A DNA stretch of 64,000 nt. Origin: Rhizophagus clarus. Taxonomy: Eukaryota; Glomeromycota; Glomeromycetes; Glomerales; Glomeraceae. Location: positions 436,501 to 500,500 of the forward strand of contig BLAL01000046.1 in NCBI GenBank assembly GCA_015698045.1. Reading direction: 5' to 3'. How positions within the stretch are numbered: position 1 is the first letter of the stretch; each line of letters begins with the position of its first letter. The notes beneath the pieces were generated by a model. It did no database searches and was not told the origin of the DNA. It worked only from the letters and a program-made list of their open reading frames with translations. Shown here in pieces: positions 21,256-32,289 of the stretch. A program made the translations under genes and the position numbers.

Positions 21256-22826
21256 ATGGACGAAATAAACTTAGTGATTATGTAATTGAACAAATAAAAG
21301 ATTTTGATTATTTGGATTTAACTCAGAAACAAAAATCGTTAATTGATGAACTAATATTAAATGAAGAATTAAAAGAACATTGTAAGAAGAATGGTTTATG
21401 TGAAATTTGTAAGCAGCCTAAAAAGATATTATTATTTCTGTAATTATTGTCTACAACAAAATTTCAAAAGTTGGACAAGTGGAAATAATGAAGTCGATAA
21501 ATTTATTCAAGAAGCACAATTAAAAGCTAAAAATAGGTATCAATTTTAGAATGGATTGAATATGACAAATTTGAAGATATTGAATATTTAGCAAAAGGAG
21601 GATTTGGAACTACTTATAAAGCAATTTGGAAAGATGATCCTTTTTGTGAAAAGGTTGATGGGAAAAGAAACGGAAAAACAAAAGTTGCTTTAAAATGTTT
21701 ACATAACTCACAGGGCATTACAGCAGAATTCTTCAATGAAGTAAGACCTTTTTATGATTTTTATTATTATTAGCTTTTATAAATGTTAAACTAACTATAA
21801 TTTTCTTTTAAGTTGGAGTCAAATATTATAGCAAGTGGGACTGAACATGGTTGGGTAGTTCGTTGTTTTGGTATTACGAAAGATCCAAAAACAAATAATT
21901 TTATGATGGTGATGGATTTAAAAAAATGCAGTTTAAGACAACATTTAAATGATAATTTTAATTCATTAAGCTGGCATGATAAATTGTATCTATTGCGCAG
22001 AATTTCAACTGGTCTTAGATATTCATAATTGTGGATTAATTCATCATGACTTACATTGTGGCAATTTATTAAGTCACATTGACCTTTTTCATGTGGCTTA
22101 TATTACTGATTTGGGATTATGTCAACCACCAAGTGTTAAATCCTCTCAAGATGATAACAAAAAAATATATGGAGTGTTACCATATGTAGCTCCTGAAGTT
22201 TTAAGAGGGAAAGAATATACTCAAGCAAGTAATATTTATGGATTTTGGAATTATTGCATATGAAATTTGTACAGGATTGCCTCCTTATCATAATATTGTT
22301 CATGATGAATTCTTAGCCATCAAAATTTGCCAAGGGCTAAGACCAAAATCTAATTATAAAATTCCTCAACTAATTGTTGATATAATTCTTCAGTGTTGGG
22401 ACGCGGATCCTTCAAAACGGCCTAAAGCAAATAAATTATGGGAATTAATTCACGATTTATGGTGGAATTGTAATAAAAATAATAAAAATTCCGTAATTCA
22501 TAGACTAATCAATGAAATAGATGAGATTAATAAAAATTTGTTATCTTCAACAGTTCAATCATCATCATCATCATCTACTAGTACTTTCTCACATATAACA
22601 CATTCTCAAGTTGTTTATACAAGTAGACTTTTAGATTTTAAAAATCTTCCTGAACCAAAAAATGCGGACAATAATGATGAAATACTTGGAATAGAATATT
22701 CAGGTAAACTTATATAATTTACTTATAGTAATTTAAATTAATTTTTATAACGTTAACAATTAATAATTATTAGAATCTTTAAGGGTGGATTTTACCAAAC
22801 TTGATATTAATTTTAAAGGTAATTAA
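21256..22826 (+). pseudogene. protein kinase, frameshifted inverted paralogue
   Basis: This is a broken copy of the kinase encoded on the minus strand at 25241-26833, with the same exon plan. The first exon begins at ATG 21256, the kinase core follows an intron at about 21740-21812, and a short last exon is at 22774-22826. Recognisable parts are KGGFGTTYKAIWKDDPF, KVALKCL, DLGLCQPPSVKSS, YVAPEVLRGKEYTQASNIYG and CWDADPSKRPKAN. Frames are broken near 21430 (zinc-ribbon region), 21545, 22025 and 22240. The catalytic loop reads HHDLHCGN where the intact copy has HRDFHCGN, so the key Arg is lost. A serine-rich tail (SSSSSST) is longer than in the paralogue. This gene cannot make a normal kinase unless the frameshifts are errors. 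Confidence 0.85.
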
Positions 22827-22829
22827 TTG

Positions 22830-25240
22830 CTTTTAAGGCTGGATAAAGCAGATAGTGTGTTTAATTTAAAATCTGGGGTCAGAATCTTGAACAGTCACAT
22901 GATTTTTATCAATTTCGTCCAATCAAAATTGCAAATAAGTATTGTTCAAGAAACATTTTGAAAACAAAAAGGAGGGAAGGGGTTATGTTAACACACTTTT
23001 CGCTTGGTCCGGCCTAAGCGTGATATTTTTGATCTATTAAATTTTAATTAACCTATTTTACTAATTTATAGGTCAAAGTAATTAAGCACATTCTCCTAAA
23101 ATGGAAACTGAATATTTTGTATATAATTTCTTGGGAATTAGATAAGAACTTATTAAAATATTGTAAACAAAAAATTTTTTATTAATAAATACATATTATT
23201 GGATGGAGGAGTAGCTACAGTATATCGGTCACAGGACCGAATGATTGGATGAAAATTGGCCACGTAATTAATATATTATATTATAAATGTGTATTTTAAT
23301 TAAATTATAAATTATCATGACTTTGATCAAATTAAATGATCTTGTATTTCTGGAGTCTATCTAAGAAAATAAGAAACGTGTAAAAATAATTCCAAATCCT
23401 CAATTAAATATTTGGCTTCTAGAGTGGATTGTATATGTTAGATTTTAACAAACTTCCTTAAAGCTTAGCCTTTGGTTGTATTAACAATTTATCAATATTC
23501 ATGTTTTCTGCTAGAAATTTACCAAGTGAAAATGTTTATTAATATTAAATGTCTGTAACAAACTATGATATATACTATTGTAGTGTCCTTTTTAACATTC
23601 TTCACATAAATCATTGTTCCACAATATTTAACTCTATATTAACAATTTGTTTTTTTTGTTATCATAATTATAGAAAATACTATGGCCAAACGCTAAAAAA
23701 AATCAATACTATTTATTTTTGTCATCTTTACATTAAAGTACCGAATCCTTCAGTGTTATATTATATAAGTGCATATTGAATCACATTATAAATTATACTA
23801 TTTTTTGTTGATATCTTTTTTTGTATCTTTCCAAAAACATCTTCCTATTTTTTATCTCTTTCATTATTAACATTTTGTGTTTGGTCTTTTTTTTTTGTAA
23901 AAGTAGGTAATCGTGTTTATTTTTTATCCTAATTGAATTCGATTCTGCATCAACTTGTTATTACGTGTGAGTTCAATTCTTTCTTTATCTTTTTTTTTCT
24001 TTTAAATCTTTTCTATATTGATTCATAAGTTATACATATTCAACTTTTCCTAATTCCTACTGAAAAAATATTCAATGTATAATTTTGATCTTTATCGTGT
24101 GTTGTCAACTCTGAGTTTATTTATCATGTTTACGACTTCTTTTATAAGAAAGTAATGTCAGAAACTAGTTCTTTTTTTCTTTTATTTTCTTCACCTTTAA
24201 TATTCTCCTCCTGCTATTTCTTTATGCTAGCTTCATGCAATATATTTTATATTGTACATGTTGTTTAATTTATTATAAATTTTTCGGTTCTAATTCTGTT
24301 TCTAAATTTATTTCTAGTTCTATGTGCCGATAAAATTTCGTTAGATATTTAATGATCTCGAAATGAAGATGCATTTACGTCATCTATTTCTAAAAAGTTT
24401 GTTGACCTTAGCTACTATTTTATTCTCTGGAAATATTTCATTTGTTTTCATTGAGTGAATGGTCCAAACTATCTCACCACCTTCTTTAATTGATCGTTAT
24501 ACATCATTTCATATCTTCTTCATTATCGCGGTATGTTTTATAATCTTAATAAATTTTAATGTTGTACTTTTTTCTATTCTTGAAACTACTTCTTCGTACT
24601 TGATATATAAAATGTAACATTATGCTTGTTATAGTAATTTATCAACTTTTTTTATTAAAAGGTTAAAATTAGTGCAAGACAAATATTAATTTAGGTGATG
24701 TTAATCGTTGAATTGTGGGTTTTTTTTTGATATTTTTTAGGGCGTGCATCTTTTAAGCGGAATCGGCGCTTTTATGATTTGTAAACACTATGTTTAATTA
24801 GTAGACGCACACAGTTTTAACGATCAATGATCCTAAAACGAAATTTTGGGAGATTAATATAAAGTTTCAGATAACAGTAAACTTAATTTCCTTGTCTATT
24901 GGTCATGACACTATTTATATAAGTGAAATATTGGTAATTTGTTTATCAAGTTAAGTTTATTAATAAATAATAACAAATAATTTTTGCTATAACATTAATC
25001 TTTAACAATTATATTGTTTAGATATGAACGTATGAGCCTTATCATATTTCCACCAAATGACCAAGAATAAAACATAATATTATCCTCAATCTCTAACTAA
25101 GTTTAAAATAAAAAAAAAAATAAAATAAAATTATGTCTTTTTTATCCACGAAATATTTCAATTTCGCAAAATGTGTTTAATTGCTTTCACCTATATATAA
25201 TAAAAAAAAATTTAATTTAAAATTTAACAGTTCATAAATA
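22830..25240. other. spacer between inverted kinase copies, no gene seen
   Basis: AT-rich sequence. The part near 24055-24290 (AATATTCAATGTATAATTTT and on) resembles 20938-21110 upstream of the plus-strand kinase, so it also belongs to duplicated flanking sequence. The open frame at 23549-23779 has no recognisable domain and is probably chance. Confidence 0.4.
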
Positions 25241-26833
25241 TCACATGTAAGAATAATTACCCTTAGAATTAATATCAAGTTTAGTAAAATCCATGTTTAA
25301 AGATTCTATAAATATTAATTGTTAACATTATATAGTTAATTTAAATTAATATAGTAAATTATATTTGTTTACCTGAATATTCTATTCCGGGTATTACATC
25401 ATTATTGTCCGCATTTTTTGGTTCAGGAAGATTTTTAAAATCTAAAAGTCTACTTGTATAGACTGCTTGAGGATGTGTCACATATGAGAGAGTACTAGCA
25501 GATAATGATGGTGATTGAACTGTTGATGACGACTTATCGTTTATCTCATTTGCTTCTTTAATTTGTTTATAGATATCAGAATCTTCTTCATTATAGTAAT
25601 GATATAAGTTACTAATTAACTCGTATAAATCATTTGCTTCAGGTCGTTTTAAAGGGTCTGCATCCCAACATTGATTAATAATATCGATAATTAATTGAGG
25701 AATTTTATAATTAGATTTTGGTCTTAGCCCTTGGCAAATACTGATGGTCAAGAGTTCATCATGAGCTATTTTATGATAAGGAGGCAATCCTGTACAAATT
25801 TCATATGCAATAATTCCAAATCCATAAATATCACTTGCTTGAGTATATTCCTTTCCCCTTAAAACTTCTGGAGCTACATATGGTAATACTCCATATATTT
25901 TTTTATTATCACCTTGAGAGGATTTAACATTTGCTGGCTGACATAATCCCAAATCAGTAATACAAACTGACATACTACTTTCAATATCACTTAATAAATT
26001 ACCACAATGAAAATCACGATGAATTAATCCACTATCATGAATATCTTTAAGACCAATTGAAATTCCGTATAACATATCCATTTTTTCACCCCAACTTAAT
26101 GAATTAAAATTATCATTTAAAAGTTGTCGTAAACTGCATTTTTGTAATTCCATCACCATCATAAAATTATTTGTTTTTGGATCTTTGGTAATTCCAAAAC
26201 AACGAACTACCCAACCAAGTCCAGATTCACTTGCTATAATATTTGACTCCAACTTAAAAGAAAATTATAGTTAGTTTAGTATTTATAAAAGCTAACAACA
26301 ATAATTTACAAGAAAATTGAATATCTTACTTCTTTGAAAAATTCTGCTGAAATGTCCTGTGAATTATGCAAACATTTTAAAGCAACTTTTGTTTCTCCGT
26401 TTTTTTGCCATTCACCACCATAATTCTTTTCCCAAAAAGGATCATCTTTCCAAATTGCTTTATAGGTAGTCCCAAATCCTCCTTTTGCTAAATATTCAAT
26501 ATCTTCAAATTTATCATATTCAATCCACTCTAAAATTTGATACCTATTTTTAGCTTTTAATTGTGCTTCTCGAATAAATTTATCAACTACATTATTTCCG
26601 CTTGTCCAACTTTTGAAATTTTGTTTCAAATGACTGGGTATACTTTGACACCAACCATCATTAGTATTAAGTTGCTTACAAATTTTACATAAACCATCTC
26701 TCTTATAACGTTCTTTTAATTCTTCATTTAATATCAGTTTATCAATTAACGATTCTTGTTCTTCGGTTAATTGCCGATAATCAAAATCCTTTATTTGCTC
26801 AAATACATCATCACTAAGTTTTATTTCGTCCAT
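25241..26833 (-). CDS. protein kinase with zinc-ribbon-like N-terminus, intact
   Basis: Three exons: 26330-26833, 25373-26252 and 25241-25305 (phases agree; the last one replaces the apparent stop just after the donor at 25372). Residues 1-65 form an acidic helical start and a Cys pair (CKICKQ with a later Cys). The kinase domain begins with AKGGFGTTYKAIW, lysine in KVALKCL, catalytic loop HRDFHCGNLL, DLG in place of DFG, and PYVAPEVLRGKEY, ending after CWDADPLKRPEAN. The C-terminal tail carries VYTSRLLDFKNLPEP, common in this fungal family, and ends DFTKLDINSKG and a few more residues. Likely a cytosolic Ser/Thr or dual-specificity kinase of the tyrosine-kinase-like group; substrates are unknown. 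HRD, lysine and glycine loop are present, so activity is plausible. A poly-A run of about 20 lies roughly 45 bases upstream. Confidence 0.88.
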
Positions 26834-26912
26834 TTAATAAATATTTGTTGAAAAGGAAATATGTTATTAATTCGTGTGTAAAAAAAAAAAAAAAAAAATA
26901 ATAATAATTTAG

Positions 26913-26953
26913 TGGTGAAACGTTATTTATGCCGGGAAAATGGTTAATCCGAT
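26913..26953 (-). promoter_or_regulatory. conserved upstream block shared by two kinase copies, copy B
   Basis: On the minus strand ATCGGATTAACCATTTTC then GGCATAAATAACGTTTCACC lies about 80 bases upstream of the kinase ATG at 26833. It matches the block at 21151-21190. Confidence 0.35.
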
Positions 26954-27108
26954 GTGCAATGATTTAAAGATCGGCAACAAATTAACAGAAAAGGTTAGCT
27001 TAAATACACAATTAAATCGCAGTAATCTTTGATCGACAAATAAATTTGTCGAGTCCTTTTTAAATTTTCCAGAATTAATTTTAATCATAGAACGCATTAT
27101 TTAATAGT

Positions 27109-27275
27109 TACAAGGCACGAAGTGCCGAGTAACTGTTGTATTTGCAATAAGCAATATGATTGGTGGAATTTGCTGAGCGCAGCTCAGCAAATTCCGCTGA
27201 TTATATTCTTATTGCAAATACATATAAGGCACGGCAGTGCCGCAGTTACGAGGTCACGTAGTGCTGAGTAACTGT
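27109..27275. repeat. 84-bp palindrome flanked by GGCAC..GTGCC hairpins
   Basis: 27138-27221 is an almost perfect inverted repeat: GTATTTGCAATAAG inward to GCTGAGC, and back through GCTCAGC to CTTATTGCAAATAC. On either side lie small self-complementary units GGCACGAAGTGCC (27115) and GGCACGGCAGTGCC (27227), followed by GAGTAACTG or CAGTTAC. The whole block sits 150-300 bases upstream of the tyrosine-recombinase gene. Confidence 0.85.
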
Positions 27276-27423
27276 TTTATCGGTTTATATAAAATAGTCT
27301 AATTTAAACTTTTTTTTAGCTTTTATTAGACATTTTTTCCACAAAAGCTGATCTTATTTTTTTTCCCTCTCTTTTACGCGTCTTGTTTTTCCCAAAATAC
27401 TTTTCCTTTTTTATAATATAAAA

Positions 27424-28999
27424 ATGGCACAAGATATTTCACCCAAAGGTAATCATTTACCTTCACTTGAACAACTATCAGCACTTGCGAAAGGCAGAGT
27501 TCCTCAAAACACAGTTATGAATACTGAAAAGTGGGTTAAAATAATGAACAAGTGGAGAGCAGATGTTAATTATAATTATCCGTTAGAAAGTCAAGATAAA
27601 GATACTATTGAACTACAAGTTACTCAATTTCTCTGTGGTGTAACTTCTAAAAATGGAGAATATTATTCACGAACTTCTTTAAAAAATGCTTTGTCTGCAA
27701 TTAGCAGATATTTGCAAGATGTTAAACCAGGTTGGCGGTACAGTTTACATAAGGAGACCATCAAAACGTGCATATAAATCAGGGAAATCAACCTTATTAA
27801 GGATATGAAAAAAAAGGGTATTGGCGAAACAAAATCTACGGATGGGTTATCTACTGATGAGATTCGTCATATAATTCAACATGAAACTTTGAATCCTAAT
27901 GTTCCTTTTGGCTTGCTAAAACGAGTTTTCTTTTGGATTTGTATATTAGGTGCACCAAGAGGTGGTGAGCATGTTAATTTACTCGCTTCCCAATTAGCTG
28001 ATACTCCAGATGGGATTATTTTTAAAAAAGGACAACAAAAAAATGATCAGGGAGGAGTTGATGGCAATCAATTTGATTTAAATATTCCTTTTCCTCCTGA
28101 CCCTCCTGGAATTGCTGGTCCAAATCATGACATCAGAAAATTCCTTTCTCTTCGACCTCAAAAAGGAAAATGTCCATACCTTTATTTATCAGTTAGTCGA
28201 AGTGCTAACGGTATTTATTATTTTGATATTTACTAAAATTTTAGCATAAATAACTTTGTATTATTAGCTATAGCTCAAGGGAAGTGGTATAGAGATAAGC
28301 AAATTGCCATCCGTTCTATGTTTAAAACCATATGTGTTGAATGTAATATTGATATAAAAGGAAGGAATATTTGCAATCACTCTGGAAGAAAAACAAGTAT
28401 TTTTGAATTATTTGACCTTGGAATTCCTGAAAATACTGGTATGGCGATTACTGGCCATCATTCTGTTGGTGGCTATCGTGCATATGCAAAACCAAACAAT
28501 AGTCACAAAAGAGAGGCACTTTCTGGAATTGTTAACCGACTTAATGGACTTCCTTTATTACCATCTTTAAATACTACAAGTGTAAATATTTTTTTTTTAC
28601 TTCTACTTAAATAAATAATAAATAATATAATTTGCCAAATTTTACATATTAGAAACGAAAAAATTCAATTAATGAATCTGACTTCTCTCAATCTACTTCA
28701 ATATCTGAAAGTGATTCCGATTTTGATGTAGATGAATCTCAGGTAAAGATAATGTTTTTAAAGATACTTTTATGTACGTAAATTTATTTAGTAAATTTTT
28801 TTTTTTAAAGGAGGATTCCATTTCAAATGTTTCTAGCTTCTGTACTGCGAAAGAAATTATGGAAAAAGGTAGTTGTAATAATTCCGCATCACATGCACCT
28901 GAAGAAGATCATATTATCATGAAAAAAAGAAAAGACTACAAGTACAAGAAAGTGATGATAGTTAAGAAATACTATAAAAATTGCACTTTCAATAAATAA
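27424..28999 (+). pseudogene. Crypton-like tyrosine recombinase with one in-frame stop
   Basis: From ATG 27424 the frame encodes a helical N-terminal domain (ALSAISRYLQDVKPGWRY). It meets TAA at 27775-27777 and continues in the same frame at KDMKKKGIGE. The catalytic domain has the expected residues: Arg in LGAPRGGEH, HxxR in CNHSGRKTS, His in ITGHHSVGGY and a Tyr in YRAYAK. An intron is likely near 28214-28246, but its splice phase does not join cleanly. Further introns at 28582-28652 and 28743-28810 lead to an acidic/serine segment (SESDSDFDVDESQ) and a basic tail (MKKRKDYKYKKV) ending at 28999. The closest known group is the DUF3504-type recombinases derived from Crypton transposons. Such enzymes cut and rejoin DNA through the Tyr. 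Only one stop and one doubtful intron separate it from an intact gene. Confidence 0.75.
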
Positions 29000-29860
29000 A
29001 TAATAATTAATTATAATACTATATTAAAAACAGTACAGTCTAATAATAGTTTAACAATAATTTACAATTTAACATAGTAATAAAATAAAGGATTAGTAAC
29101 TAGTTGTACTAGCAAAAATCGTTAAATAGTAAATTACCGATAAATATTTTTATTTCTCTCATGTCGATCTCTCAACCAAAAATAAAAAACGATGAAAATA
29201 TAGTAATACATATTAGGAGAAGGTTGAAGATATGAAATCATCATGTAAAAGACGAATTTTCAATGTTTTATTTCCGATACAGGTAAAAAAAAAATACAGT
29301 TTTCAGTAGAACAAATTACCTGCAAGTTATTGAATGTATTTGTTATAGTGCAAACAATAAACTCATAATAAAATAGTAATAAAATATTATGAGAACGTAT
29401 TATATGAGTTATATTAAAAAGGTGTCTCTCAAATGGGTTGACAAGAATAAACTTTTATTTACTTATTTATTTCTCTTGATGACTTTAAGGTACACCATTG
29501 AATTAATACAACAAAATCCACACTATCAAAGAAGTACGATTCCCCACTAGAGAGACTGCTCATGTCTAATTAAAAGAGGAAAAGAAACAAAAACCTAGGC
29601 TCAGTCAGCTTAACACTTGATTGCATGAGAATAACCAGAAAAATCAAAAGACGAAAATCTCAAGGGCTTTCTCTTGCTAATTCACTGCCAATAATATTTT
29701 CAAGGAAAAGTGAAATACTTCAATCATATTAAACAAATCATACTTATACCATTTTTATCATTTTCTCTTCCTCTATACTAAAGAAAGTCGATATAAACAT
29801 TTTATGTTAATACATTTTATCAATTCTATTATAAATGTAAATAAAGACAACAAAACCAAT
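29000..29860. other. intergenic, no gene seen
   Basis: AT-rich with no supported frame. From about 29440 the plus strand becomes richer in A and C, which continues into the LINE-like remnant. Confidence 0.35.
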
Positions 29861-29869
29861 ATAACTTGA

Positions 29870-30840
29870 GGACTTAAACACGGTTAAAAATGATAACAAA
29901 AAACCTCAAACTGCTAAAGAACTTGATATAGACTGTAACTGAACAGAGAAATCAAGAAATTTATAAAATCAAACAAAATAGAGATAATACACCTACTAAC
30001 AAACAACAAATCCACAATCCTAACAGTAACGTTCTTAACAACGTAATAACAAATCTTACATCACTTATCATGTGATAAACTTTAACAATGATCAACCAGC
30101 TACAAAGAACTTATCAGCAAAATCAACAATAACCAACCTTCAAGGCAACGTACAGCACAAAGAAACCTAGTACATAATGAATTATTATCCCATTTGAAAA
30201 TATCAAAATCAATCAACAATATTTATGACAATAATGTTTAAACACTTAATGTTGATCATCCTACCACTTTTACAAACTTACAGGAATTCCAATTATTGCC
30301 AAACTCGAAGATCTCAAACCTTTGCAAAATTTATCATTAATGGCTACGAATAATAAACCGCTTATGTCTATGTTAAAGATGATTACCTTAAAATCAATAT
30401 ATTTGAAAAACAAATTATGATTTCCCACTTACATTAAAGAACACTTCTATCTGTGATAATTCAAGACATAAATTTATTGTGACAATAAACCACAACAAAC
30501 TCGATCGAATCAACACACTAAACCACATACTATTTCAAGGTCAACTTCAAACAATGCGCGAATAAGTGGCAAATTTCAGACATTTAATTAATAATAACAA
30601 CTCCAAAGGTTATTAATATAAATAAACGAAACAATTCTTTTTATTAAGTCGTCAACAGTCAAACAAGGAATCAAGGATACACTACATAACGATCAATCTC
30701 TTAATGATACAAATAGACAAATCTCAGCTTTAACAACTATAGAACAACTTAAAAAGAAAATACAAATTTTGAGCAACAAATTTTAAAACCTGCAGATCAT
30801 GTTAAATAATAAAGAAATCATTCGATAGAAGAAAAAGTTT
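29870..30840 (+). pseudogene. probable LINE ORF1 remnant
   Basis: The plus strand is A/C-rich with little G, unlike the flanks but like the LINE at 54.8-63.4 kb. Short coding-like pieces survive in shifting frames, such as AYVYVKDDYLKINIFEKQ near 30362 and a coiled-coil-like piece containing TTIEQLKKKIQILSNKF near 30735. No single frame is open. The match to a LINE gag-like protein is by style, not by identity. Confidence 0.4.
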
Positions 30841-30902
30841 CTATGGTACCGCAAACAAGATATCATCATTAATAAAATTAATAATTTATCTATTAATACA
30901 TC

Positions 30903-32289
30903 TAGTGCTTCGATCCGGATGAAAATCGTCATCAAAAAAATATCCGGATTTTATCCGGATTGATCTGGGTATAAATCCGGGTCAGGAGCTTATATATAAA
31001 ATTAAAAATTTTTTTTTTGTTGTCAGACTAGTCGTATGATCTATTATTTAAACATAATTTATTATCAAAAAAAAACCTCCGGAACGGTGGTTTTCACCTT
31101 CTTTTATGGAAAGTGCCGTTTCGGCACACTTCTTGGAAAAAATGTCGAAATGGCATTTTTTTTCTATATTATATTATCTAATGAAAAAAATGCTGAAACG
31201 GCCATTTTACTTCATAAAAATGGCATTTTCTTTTTATATTATTTATGAGAAATGTTGAAATGGCATTTTTTTTATTGCATTTTATGAAAAATGCCATTTC
31301 AGTGCTTTTTCATATTATTTTGTGAAAAAAAAAAATATGCCAAAATGGCGTTTCACTTTAATTCATGGAAAAAAATGCCGAAATGACAACTTTTATATTA
31401 TTTTATGGAAAAACGCCATTTCGGCATTTTTCGCTTAACCCGTCTGACCATCTGACCCGTCTGATCCGTTTGATCTGTTGATCCAAAATATTATATTTTG
31501 GGTCGGTTGACCCGTTTACTCTTTCAGAACACTACAGTGACTACACATATACAGTATATATGTGTAACTTGTGGTTTTTTTGAGCTTATATTTAATAAAA
31601 TTCTAAGACTATTTTAATAAAAATTTGTGTTTTTGTTAATAAAATTTATGGCCTTTTTAATTAAAATTAATAGCTTTGTTAATTAGTAATGGAAGATAAA
31701 ATTACTAGTAATTTTCTTATGCCAATTGTCAGGGAAAATAAAAATCCATAAGACTGGTAGCAAGCAAATGAGAAATTTTTCTTGCACAAAATTACTTAAG
31801 CATTCCTGTCACTTCTGTATCCATCAGAACAACTTTTTTCTGCAGCAGGAAACACATTACAACAAAATGAAATTCATTGGACATTTGGACCTTTAAGTTG
31901 GAAAAAAGTGACTATGTAAGAATTTTTATCTGAATAATATGTATCGAAAGAATAACAAATAAATAATATTTTTTTTCTTTATGTTATTTGCTCCTACTTG
32001 TTAGTAGTGAATTTTCAAAATTATTTACAATTTTAAAACTGTAGTTTTAATTTGGTACTTAAATTAATTATAAATTATTTATGCATTAAATTTTATATAT
32101 AAAATTTAAGTTTATAAAAGTTCACATAAATTAAGGCGCTAAAAAATGTATATATATAATGAAAATTTCATCCGGATTCCGGGTCAAACCAGATATTTTT
32201 CATTTAGTTTGTAAACCGGATCAAAATCACAAAATCCGGATATCCGAAAAAAAAAATCCGGATCGAACCGAACACGGGTCGAAGCACTA
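30903..32289 (+). mobile_element. degraded hAT element with TAGTGCTTCGA ends
   Basis: The left end TAGTGCTTCGATCCGGAT and the right end, read inward as TAGTGCTTCGACCCGTG, are inverted repeats that fit the hAT rule. Near 31795-31900 a damaged hAT dimerisation motif remains (LSIPVTSVSIRTTFF, then NSLDIW). No matching 8-bp duplication is seen (AATACATC left, GTTATGAA right), so the flanks have mutated or recombined. TCCGG motifs cluster at both ends, and the middle is filled with the ATGGC repeat. Confidence 0.72.
31080..31440. repeat. palindromic GCCGAAATGGCATTTT satellite
   Basis: At least ten copies of AAATGCCATTTC / GAAATGGCATTT in both orientations, at irregular spacing of 30-70 bases and separated by T-rich linkers with TATATTATTT. 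It lies within the hAT element. Confidence 0.8.

Noticed and set aside
23549-23779. 76-residue plus-strand frame between the inverted kinase copies
   Set aside because: Tyr/Ile/Cys-rich AT-biased text without domain or splice support.
31080-31440. Regularly spaced repeats considered as a CRISPR array
   Set aside because: Spacing is irregular, units occur in both orientations and spacers are T-rich and alike; the context is eukaryotic.
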